A stretch of DNA of 18,243 bases from Thiopseudomonas sp. GTDB lineage: Bacteria; Pseudomonadota; Gammaproteobacteria; Pseudomonadales; Pseudomonadaceae. The first letter of the stretch is position 1. Each line of letters starts with the position of its first letter. The DNA is taken from contig JALOAC010000035.1 of the NCBI GenBank assembly GCA_023228985.1, positions 1 to 18,243 of the forward strand. The letters are read 5' to 3'. Made by a program: the position numbers and the translations under genes. The notes under the pieces were generated by a model. It was given only the letters and a program-made list of their open reading frames with translations. It had not been told where the DNA came from and did not search any database. Below are positions 1 through 5,012 of this stretch, in pieces.

Positions 1-659
1 TTTTTCATTTCAAACAAATCTATTGCCATAAATAGATCGCTCAATTTTTTGAATCCGTAATTTCGCTGGTCAAAAGATGCATGGTTAGAAATATGAGTGC
101 CGATAGGTCCAAGCATAGCCCAGCCCTCTTCATCTTCCACTGCTTCGATAGCTTGTCGTAGCAAATTAATTAGTTTGGTATCGCTTTTAATATTCCGGCT
201 TTGTTTCTGAATGGGTTGTTCAACCTCTACTTCATCGTCTAAATAGAGAAAGCGAGAGCAACTGTTCACAAAAGCTACTGGGGCTTTACGCTCGCCAAAA
301 CCAATAACAAATTTACCATCCGCCAGAGTCCTCGTTACCAAGGGAGTAAAATCACAATCAGATGATACAAGGCAAATAACATCAACATTTTTCGTATACA
401 GAACATCCATGACATCAATCACCAACGCCATATCAGTCGCATTTTTGCCTTTTGTAAGATCAAATTGCTGAATCGGTTGAATAGCAAACTCATGCAGCAC
501 ATCTTCCCAAGCTTTCAGGCTTTGATTTTTCCAGTTCCCATAAGCTTTCCTGATATTGACCACACCATAACGAGCAAGCTCAGACAGCACTTTATCAATC
601 TTTTTTGCTGGAGCATTATCAGCATCAATAAATACTGCAATTTTTTCTTTATCTTTCAC
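1..659 (-). CDS. NYN-domain protein with OST-HTH/LOTUS-like tail (partial)
   Basis: This is the N-terminal 219 residues of a protein that runs off the left edge. The start is a GTG at 657-659, with a strong AGGAGG five bases upstream; there is no ATG start, so simple ORF callers miss it. Residues 8-15 (AVFIDADN), D76 in NATDMALVID, and D101/D103 in VSSDCDFTPL are the acidic residues of a NYN (LabA/DUF88, PIN-like) nuclease domain. Residues about 160-215, with YGFKKLSDLF, resemble an OST-HTH (LOTUS) domain, which in this family usually follows NYN. The family is thought to cleave or bind RNA, but the substrate is unknown. It is the sixth cassette from attI, followed on its 5' side by attC 675-750. 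The C terminus and its attC lie outside the window. Confidence 0.85.
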   Translation of the reverse strand, partial: MKDKEKIAVFIDADNAPAKKIDKVLSELARYGVVNIRKAYGNWKNQSLKAWEDVLHEFAIQPIQQFDLTKGKNATDMALVIDVMDVLYTKNVDVICLVSSDCDFTPLVTRTLADGKFVIGFGERKAPVAFVNSCSRFLYLDDEVEVEQPIQKQSRNIKSDTKLINLLRQAIEAVEDEEGWAMLGPIGTHISNHASFDQRNYGFKKLSDLFMAIDLFEMK

Positions 660-674
660 TTATGCCTCCTTGCA

Positions 675-750
675 ACTTAACGTTTGGTTAAGGGGCGGGC
701 TTTAGCCCGTCCCAGTGAGCGAAGCGAACGGTTTGAGCGCATTGTTAGGT
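675..750 (-). repeat. attC site of the PD-(D/E)XK cassette
   Basis: On the minus strand the outer boxes are ACCTAAC (750-744) and GTTAAGT (681-675), both fitting the attC consensus. The inside is a palindromic arm around GGGCTTTAGCCC. The upstream gene's stop codon lies in the first box. The central ~50 bases differ from the attC at 2989-3065 at only four positions. Confidence 0.85.
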
Positions 751-1161
751 ATCAAGTCCACCATGCCTCAAACGCTCCCATGCTTCTTTGAACTGAGGTT
801 GGTCGTACCGTGGCGGATCGAGCCAAAATGAAACTCGCCCATCCTTCTCGTTACGCGCGGCGAGGGACTTGGCCTCTGATGGAAGTAACACATAGGCAGA
901 TGGTGACGTTACTGCTTTGTTGATAATGACCCAGAAGTCTCCCATGACCTTGTTAAGATTTGACCCAAGCGGAACGGCGCTGCGCTTGCTCAATGCCTTG
1001 ACCTCTACACTGATAGTACGTGATGCATCCGCGCTGTAAGCCATGATGTCAACGCCACGAGCGTTTCTTGCAGTGGGCATAACATTCCAGCCGAGTAGCG
1101 ATAACTTGTAGCAGCAGTAGTACAAGCCAACATTGCCAGTAATTTGCGGATCGATGACCAT
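745..1161 (-). CDS. PD-(D/E)XK nuclease-like cassette protein
   Basis: A 138-residue protein filling one cassette; its stop overlaps the attC at 675-750. Residues 36-38 (GVD) in ARNARGVDIMAY, followed by residues 51-56 (SVEVKA), form the D...ExK core of a PD-(D/E)XK (restriction endonuclease-like) fold, with D38, E53 and K55 as the likely metal-binding and catalytic residues. An N-terminal helix (about 8-23) and the glycine-rich start fit the helix-before-strand layout of this fold. The C terminus (WLDPPRYDQPQFKEAWERL) is not informative. No partner methylase or toxin/antitoxin gene shares the cassette. Fold assignment rests on motif reading only. Function could be DNA repair, defence or other DNA processing. 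Confidence 0.7.
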   Translation of the reverse strand: MVIDPQITGNVGLYYCCYKLSLLGWNVMPTARNARGVDIMAYSADASRTISVEVKALSKRSAVPLGSNLNKVMGDFWVIINKAVTSPSAYVLLPSEAKSLAARNEKDGRVSFWLDPPRYDQPQFKEAWERLRHGGLDT

Positions 1162-1170
1162 GATACTGAT

Positions 1171-1230
1171 ACCTAACGAGTAAAGTAAGCGGCTGGCCGT
1201 AGGCCATTCCGCTTGACTGAAGGGCTAGAT
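1171..1230 (-). repeat. attC site of the membrane-protein cassette
   Basis: A short (60 bp) attC. The minus-strand distal box is GTTAGGT (1177-1171). The proximal box ATCTAGC (1230-1224) has one mismatch to RYYYAAC and contains the stop codon of the upstream gene. The stem is formed by AAGCGG (1187-1192) pairing with CCGCTT (1209-1214), enclosing GGCC...GGCC. Confidence 0.75.
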
Positions 1231-1668
1231 ATGTGAACTAAACACAAAATAAATGCCTGATAAAATCATAGCAATGGCATAAAATTTAAATGCAGCCGGT
1301 GTGCGGAGAAATTCGGGAGCAATAAAAAAACCAACACTGAACTTGGAAAGAGTGTCTGCTCCATCTTTAAATAAAACCCACCCAGCAAGAGCTACCCAGA
1401 CAAAAATCTGCAATGCCAAGGCGATATATTTTTGTGGAGAAGGCCAGAATAGGTAGTCAGGCTGCGTGGCACCATTTACTGAGAATTGCAAAATCCAAAG
1501 AACCAAGCAAGGAACAAAAATCCAAAAAGCCATACCTCTAACAAATGATAAGACCTCTACTTGAGAAAATTCGCCGGTTTTTACACCTTTGCTCAATCTA
1601 TACCAAGCAAAAACACTTCCGCCGATCCCGCACCATAAGCCGCAAATTAGCCAAAAATATTCATTCAT
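1225..1668 (-). CDS. Hypothetical four-helix membrane protein (cassette)
   Basis: A 147-residue protein I do not recognise. Four hydrophobic segments are visible: about residues 3-22, 43-63, 82-102 and 124-144, joined by short polar loops, so it is probably an inner-membrane protein with both ends on the same side. There are no cysteine pairs, no clear catalytic motif, and no signal peptide apart from the first helix. It is the only gene in its cassette; its stop overlaps the attC at 1171-1230. An ATG one codon-length away (1662-1664 region) is out of frame. Small multi-helix membrane proteins are common in integron cassettes. Confidence 0.65.
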   Translation of the reverse strand: MNEYFWLICGLWCGIGGSVFAWYRLSKGVKTGEFSQVEVLSFVRGMAFWIFVPCLVLWILQFSVNGATQPDYLFWPSPQKYIALALQIFVWVALAGWVLFKDGADTLSKFSVGFFIAPEFLRTPAAFKFYAIAMILSGIYFVFSSHI

Positions 1669-1676
1669 GCTGGATT

Positions 1677-1786
1677 TTCTAACATTTGCTTAACCTGTTT
1701 GGCGTAGTGGCGTGTGTTCTTGCGACGAGCGGAGCGAGTGCAAGAACCATGACACAAGCCAAATCAGGTTGAAGCAGTTGTTAGGT
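1677..1786 (-). repeat. attC site of the GIY-YIG/zinc-repeat cassette
   Basis: A long (110 bp) attC. The minus-strand proximal box is ACCTAAC (1786-1780); the distal box GTTAGAA (1683-1677) has a mismatch only at its last base. The two arms pair over about 25 bases with small bulges (CTGCTTCAACCTG against TTGCTTAACCTG). The centre holds a GTTCTTGC / GCAAGAAC stem with a GAGCGGAGCGAG loop. An alternative distal box, GTTAAGC at 1694-1688, also fits the consensus. Confidence 0.8.
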
Positions 1787-1788
1787 GA

Positions 1789-2094
1789 TTATTCCCATGA
1801 GTGTTTCAAACCTGTAGCTTTGCATGTTAATCCGTGTGCGTTAGTAGATGTTTCTCCGCATTTATTACAAGTATATCTTGATTGATTTGTAAACGATCTC
1901 CAAACATGTTTGAATCCAGTACCTTTACAGCTAAGACCATGAGCATTAGATGATTGTTCACCACAAGCGTCACAGATATACTTTGCAGAATCATTTAACA
2001 TACGCCAAACATGTTTAAGTTTTGTAGCATTGCATTCTAAACCATGCTGATTTGATGATGTTTCTCCACATTTCTGACAAATAAATTTGCTCAT
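1789..2094 (-). CDS. Triple zinc-ribbon-like repeat protein
   Basis: A 101-residue protein built almost entirely from three copies of a 35-residue unit (from residues 4, 39 and 74). Each unit reads (F/Y)xCxxCGExSxNxHGLxCxxTxxKHxW, so each supplies a CxxC pair, a histidine, a further cysteine and a second histidine (C6/C9/H17/C21/H28, repeated at +35 and +70). This predicts one zinc site per unit. I chose the ATG at 2092-2094 because it has GAGGA upstream and opens directly into repeat 1. An in-frame ATG at 2154 would add 20 residues without repeat character and overlap the preceding gene. It shares a cassette with the GIY-YIG nuclease gene, 40 bp downstream of it. I do not recognise a named family. 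A nucleic-acid or protein-binding adaptor for the nuclease is a guess. Confidence 0.75.
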   Translation of the reverse strand: MSKFICQKCGETSSNQHGLECNATKLKHVWRMLNDSAKYICDACGEQSSNAHGLSCKGTGFKHVWRSFTNQSRYTCNKCGETSTNAHGLTCKATGLKHSWE

Positions 2095-2134
2095 ATATTC
2101 CTCCACGTTGTTTTCTAAGGTTTCTACGAAACCA

Positions 2135-2950
2135 TTAATTACTATTATAACCATGTATCCTTGTCATCAGTTTTTCTTTCCAATAGTTTTCTCTGCTTAT
2201 TATATGATCATCAGATGAATACATTCCATGAATTTCTAATATAGTAAATTTGAAATTTGTCTTTGCATAATCTGGACCTTTGTCTTTTATTAGCCTTACT
2301 AGTTGATCATTCCAACCATGTAAAGTACCAATATAATTACCCCAGCGTGACCATATACCTGAATCACCATAAGCTGATCCAACATACATTTTTCCATTTT
2401 CTTTATCTGTTATTAGGTAAATACCTTTAACATTCTCCAATGCTGTTTTCCAATCTGATTTTTCCAGTTTAAAAATTGACTCTAATGAATAATAATCATG
2501 GTCTATGTTCTCATAGCCAGGAAATACCTCACCGGAATATCTATACTCTAAAACTTGATTAACTGTAATATCTGATATATATCCTTCCAACTTAAAAGCA
2601 CGTCCACGTAGACCTTGATATCTATAAAAATTTAAAAGCAACCTGCCTGTATATTTTTTGAGCTCTTCTACTTCTTCGATAACGTAACAATCATCTTTTC
2701 TTTCAATAACTTTAAAAACGCCACCAAACAACCAAGTATTTGACTTCGGATAAAACTCAATTAGCGAAAAAATATAATCTCTTGTCCAATCATTTTTATT
2801 TCCACGCCACTCGTTCCATCCTTTCCATTTTTGTTCATCTTCAATAAACAAATCTAAAGGATGATATCCTTCATCGTTCATACATCCGAGATGCAATTTA
2901 TAATCCTCTGGATTTCCAATCTTAAGAATGTCAAGCACATTGATTTCCAT
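2135..2950 (-). CDS. GIY-YIG nuclease family protein
   Basis: A 271-residue protein with a C-terminal GIY-YIG domain (about 172-265): GIYLI at 176-180, YVGS at 189-192, an arginine at 202 in WSRWGNY, and the catalytic-type glutamate E254 in RENYWKEKL, with N269 near the end. Families with this domain make metal-dependent cuts in DNA (homing, repair or restriction enzymes). The N-terminal ~165 residues (rich in W, with WLFGGVFKVIER at 73-84) form a separate domain I cannot name, plausibly target recognition. The start ATG has AGGAGAG just upstream. It is the first gene of an AT-rich two-gene cassette; the triple zinc-repeat gene follows. The low GC compared with neighbours suggests recent transfer. 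Confidence 0.85.
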   Translation of the reverse strand: MEINVLDILKIGNPEDYKLHLGCMNDEGYHPLDLFIEDEQKWKGWNEWRGNKNDWTRDYIFSLIEFYPKSNTWLFGGVFKVIERKDDCYVIEEVEELKKYTGRLLLNFYRYQGLRGRAFKLEGYISDITVNQVLEYRYSGEVFPGYENIDHDYYSLESIFKLEKSDWKTALENVKGIYLITDKENGKMYVGSAYGDSGIWSRWGNYIGTLHGWNDQLVRLIKDKGPDYAKTNFKFTILEIHGMYSSDDHIISRENYWKEKLMTRIHGYNSN

Positions 2951-2969
2951 ATTCTCTCCTTTTTCTTTG

Positions 2970-2985
2970 CTCCGCGAATGCGGAG
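2970..2985 (-). promoter_or_regulatory. Hairpin in the leader of the GIY-YIG gene
   Basis: CTCCGC, GAAT, GCGGAG forms a perfect 6-bp stem about 20 bases upstream of the GIY-YIG start, between the neighbouring attC and the ribosome binding site. No U-run follows it, so it is not a standard terminator. Its role is unknown. Confidence 0.4.
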
Positions 2986-2988
2986 TCC

Positions 2989-3065
2989 ACCTAACGATTA
3001 AGCTAAGAGGCCGGCTTTAGCCGGTCCCAGTGAGCGAAGCGAACGATTTGAGCGCCTTGTTAGGC
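2989..3065 (-). repeat. attC site of the TM2/zinc-ribbon cassette
   Basis: The minus-strand outer boxes are GCCTAAC (3065-3059) and GTTAGGT (2995-2989), both perfect to consensus. The interior arm CCGGCTTTAGCCGG is palindromic. The stop codon of the upstream gene lies in the first box. It is a near copy of the attC at 675-750 over the central ~50 bases. Confidence 0.88.
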
Positions 3066-3398
3066 GGTTGTTGTCTCGACGTTGCTGTTGCAGAAACGGC
3101 AGACTTTTGCTTCTTTCTGAATTTGCTCTGCGCAGTTAGGGCATTTTTTTGAGTTGTTTTCAATGTATTTGCTCTCGTTTCTTTTGAATAGCATATACAT
3201 GTCAATAGCCATGATTATGTTTATGCCAAGCCAGGTAGGAAGGGCCATATTCATTCTTACGGACAGAACTATTGCCGTAATTAAAAGCATTGCAAATATT
3301 CCGACAATCCATTTGCCCATGTACATGTAGCCGGTGCCTGGGAGTAAAAAATTCAGGCCAATTGCCAGTGGTAGTTGTTTCTGTTTTACGTTGCTCAT
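3060..3398 (-). CDS. TM2-like membrane protein with C-terminal zinc ribbon
   Basis: A 112-residue protein. Residues 10-45 (PLAIGLNFLLPGTGYMYMGKW onward) resemble a TM2 domain: a hydrophobic segment, a PGxGYxYxG turn, then a second hydrophobic segment. A third hydrophobic stretch spans about 53-71. The tail carries two CxxC pairs, C86/C89 and C100/C103 (CPNC and CRFC), typical of small UPF0547-type zinc ribbons. It is probably an inner-membrane protein with a cytoplasmic zinc knuckle; the function is unknown. It is the sole gene of its cassette. The stop overlaps the attC box, as in other cassettes here. A good ATG with AGAAAC upstream is used, though the ribosome binding site is weak. Confidence 0.72.
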   Translation of the reverse strand: MSNVKQKQLPLAIGLNFLLPGTGYMYMGKWIVGIFAMLLITAIVLSVRMNMALPTWLGINIIMAIDMYMLFKRNESKYIENNSKKCPNCAEQIQKEAKVCRFCNSNVETTTA

Positions 3399-3448
3399 TT
3401 TGTTTCTCCACGCCCTGTGGATGAGTTGCTAGACGCGGGCGCAATAAC

Positions 3449-3511
3449 GCCTAACGGCCAAGCTCAGGGGCACGCCGCTTGCGGCGCGTCCCTTGGAGCG
3501 AAAAGTTAGCT
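3449..3511 (-). repeat. attC site of the first cassette
   Basis: The minus-strand boxes are AGCTAAC (3511-3505; one mismatch to RYYYAAC) and GTTAGGC (3455-3449; perfect). The 63-bp site folds around GCGCCGC / GCGGCGC-type arms (CACGCCGC, TT, GCGGCGCG). The upstream gene's TAA sits in the first box. Confidence 0.82.
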
Positions 3512-4132
3512 ATGTGCCGATTCATGGACTTGCGGTTTGAAGCCATGACGAAATGTGGCGACTATCGAAGCAGGAGTGAGAACCGTTACTTGCATGGATT
3601 CAGGCGGGGCTGAATGCGGTTGGCCGTAGCCGTGATGAGACCACGGGTAGAGTTGCCCCAGCCAGAACAGGTGAGGAACACCCTCAAAATCTATGAAGGT
3701 GCCCGGCGGAATATTCTTGAACTGCTCGTCAAATGTGACTTTGTTGCCGCCGCGAATTGCGCGCTCGGAATGTAGTTTCTTGTCAATTTGCGTGATGGGC
3801 GGCTTGCTGCCCGCAACTTCGAGATTGGCGGCGCACCACGCCGCCTTGAACTCGTTATATCTGTCCTTTCGACACTCAGCGCAGGGCCGATGACCCGCTG
3901 AAAAAGCGGTGGCTTCGTCGAGGAAGAAAAGCTCCGAGTAGTTGTTTGGGCTGAAGATGGCGCGGTGCCGGCCTGGAAAATCAAGTTTGCACGTAACCCA
4001 CGCCTTGTGCCGCCAGGGCGCCACGATTTTCTTATTCTCGTCGTGAAGAATGCCGCGATTGCCGAGCCACGCGCCTCTTGCCGAGACGGCTTGAAGCTGA
4101 CCAGACGGGGTAACGCGATTCTGTAAGGGCAT
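3506..4132 (-). CDS. Conserved uncharacterised cassette protein with HRPCAEC motif
   Basis: A 208-residue protein from the first, attI-proximal cassette, so probably the best expressed. I chose the ATG at 4130-4132 (MPLQNRVTP) because GGAG lies five bases upstream; a TTG five codons earlier is also open but has no such signal. Notable stretches are GNRGILHD (24-31), a cysteine at 48, FFLDEATAFSAGHRPCAECRK (about 69-89; C84 and C87) and the C-terminal GTFIDFEG and LYPWSHHGYG segments. The SAGHRPCAEC stretch resembles the second half of the Ada-type zinc-binding module (AAGFRPCKRC), but the first CxxxC pair is not present. I recall similar unnamed proteins with the GNRGILHD and HRPCAEC motifs in other proteobacteria. 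The biochemical function is unknown. Confidence 0.75.
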   Translation of the reverse strand: MPLQNRVTPSGQLQAVSARGAWLGNRGILHDENKKIVAPWRHKAWVTCKLDFPGRHRAIFSPNNYSELFFLDEATAFSAGHRPCAECRKDRYNEFKAAWCAANLEVAGSKPPITQIDKKLHSERAIRGGNKVTFDEQFKNIPPGTFIDFEGVPHLFWLGQLYPWSHHGYGQPHSAPPESMQVTVLTPASIVATFRHGFKPQVHESAHS

Positions 4133-4145
4133 AGCTTCTCCAAGC

Positions 4146-4198
4146 AACTAACATGTATTAGACCGCCTTCCACATAAGCCAATCATCGTGAAGGCGGT
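4146..4198 (-). other. Probable attI region
   Basis: The core-like box GTTAGTT (minus strand, 4152-4146; one mismatch to GTTRRRY) marks the junction between the first cassette and the integron platform. Beside it, ACCGCCTTC (4162-4170) and GAAGGCGGT (4190-4198) form a 9-bp inverted repeat with a 19-base loop, which may belong to the attI architecture or bind a regulator. The exact attI extent cannot be read from sequence alone. Confidence 0.5.
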
Positions 4199-4230
4199 AT
4201 AACCCGATGCGACTAAATTTTGATTGCCCG

Positions 4231-4259
4231 ATTAGACCATAGGGATCAACCCGTTACAA
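4231..4259 (-). promoter_or_regulatory. Candidate cassette promoter (Pc)
   Basis: On the minus strand TTGTAA (4259-4254), a 17-base spacer and TCTAAT (4236-4231) make a fair sigma-70 promoter pointing into the cassette array, about 100 bases before the first cassette start. Position and direction fit a Pc promoter. It is not tested. Confidence 0.4.
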
Positions 4260-4288
4260 GACCATACTTTTTGGTAGATTATTTTCGC

Positions 4289-4317
4289 TTGACCCGCCTT
4301 GCCTTCACCAGCAAAAT
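4289..4317 (+). promoter_or_regulatory. Candidate intI promoter
   Basis: TTGACC (4289-4294), a 17-base spacer and CAAAAT (4312-4317) fit a sigma-70 promoter. Transcription would start inside the LexA box that immediately follows, as expected for SOS repression of the integrase. Confidence 0.5.
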
Positions 4318-4336
4318 ACTGTTTATCCATACAGCA
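4317..4336 (+). promoter_or_regulatory. LexA box (SOS operator) of intI
   Basis: The core CTGTTTATCCATACAG (4319-4334) is a CTGT-N8-ACAG palindrome flanked by TA and CA, a near-consensus LexA operator. It overlaps the -10/start region of the candidate intI promoter and ends 14 bases before the start codon. SOS control of integron integrases by LexA is established in other bacteria. Confidence 0.82.
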
Positions 4337-4349
4337 AAAGGAAATTGCT

Positions 4350-4919
4350 ATGCCCCAGACACCCAAGCCTGCACTCAAGCTACGCGAACAGCTGCATGCA
4401 ATTATCCGCACCAAGCACTACAGTCTGCGTACCGAAAAGACCTACTGGTACTGGATACGCTATTTCATACGCTTTCATCGACTCCGCCACCCCCGCGACA
4501 TGGCCGAAGCTGAAGTCGCTCAGTTTCTGACCTGGCTGGCGACACACCAGAATGTAGCGGCGGCCACCCAAAACCAGGCGCTCAATGCGCTGGTATTTCT
4601 TTACAAGCACGTTCTGCAACAGCCTTTGCAACATATCGACGGCATCGCTCGTGCTAAAAAACCACGCAAGCTGCCCGTGGTGCTGTCCCATGAGGAAGCC
4701 ATGTCCGTCATTGCCCAGCTGCCTCCCCCGCATCGGCTGATTGCTTCGCTCATGTATGGGGCCGGTCTGCGGGTCAGCGAAGCCTGTCGTTTACGCATCA
4801 AGGATGTGGATTTTAATCTGCACCGCCTGATGATACGCAGCAGCAAGGGCGGTAAAGATCGCACGACCTTGCTGCCACAGACGCTGTTTACCAAAATCGC
4901 GGAAAGCCTCGTACTTTGA
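4350..4919 (+). pseudogene. intI: Integron integrase, C-terminally truncated
   Basis: This reads as the first ~185 residues of an IntI tyrosine recombinase (full length is about 320-340). The start is the ATG at 4350, with AAGGA upstream and the LexA box just before. The N-terminal SAM-like domain (about 8-92) is intact, with YSLRTEKTYWYWIRYFIRFH at 24-43. The catalytic half begins with box I (YGAGLRVSEACRLRIKD, R141) and the beta-strand lysines (SSKGGKDR, 164-171). It then stops at TLFTKIAESLVL. The IntI-specific insertion, the HxxR of box II and the nucleophilic tyrosine are all missing, and no remainder is found downstream of the TnpB element. The break falls where a hairpin of the TnpB element region begins (4907). 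The protein should be unable to recombine DNA. Confidence 0.9.
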
Positions 4920-4995
4920 GTGCGAGGATGGATAGCGAGGGCGACGTAAGCAGCCCCCTAATAGGTTGTTCAAGTTTTTGCAGTATAGGTTGGTA

Positions 4996-5011
4996 CTGGT
5001 ATTATATACAG
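4996..5011 (+). promoter_or_regulatory. LexA-box-like palindrome upstream of tnpB
   Basis: CTGGTATTATATACAG fits CTG-N10-CAG with an AT-rich centre and the perfect half-site ATATACAG; flanking TA and CA also match. E. coli ruvAB uses a CTGG-type box, so the one weak base is tolerated. It overlaps a possible -10 (TATTAT, 5000-5005, with TTGCAG at 4978-4983) and ends one base before the tnpB start codon, where binding would block transcription. Confidence 0.5.
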
Positions 5012-5012
5012 C

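Larger units (their letters stand above)
1..4919 (-). mobile_element. Integron: cassette array with truncated integrase
   Basis: Six gene cassettes, all coding on the minus strand, are separated by five attC-like sites whose outer boxes fit RYYYAAC / GTTRRRY. They lead leftwards from an attI region and a plus-strand integrase gene, which is the classic divergent integron layout. The array continues beyond the left edge. Cassettes differ in base composition; the two-gene cassette at 1789-2950 is strikingly AT-rich. The integrase is broken, so the array is likely immobile in cis. The right limit is the integrase break at about 4905-4919, where a TnpB element begins. Confidence 0.88.

Noticed and set aside
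3202..3444. Minus-strand frame of 80 codons beside the TM2-like gene
   Set aside because: It overlaps the TM2/zinc-ribbon gene in a different frame and shows no domain or ribosome binding site.
3691..4182. Minus-strand frame of 163 codons in the first cassette
   Set aside because: Out of frame with the GNRG/HRPCAEC protein, arginine/serine rich low-complexity translation, and it starts beyond the attI core.
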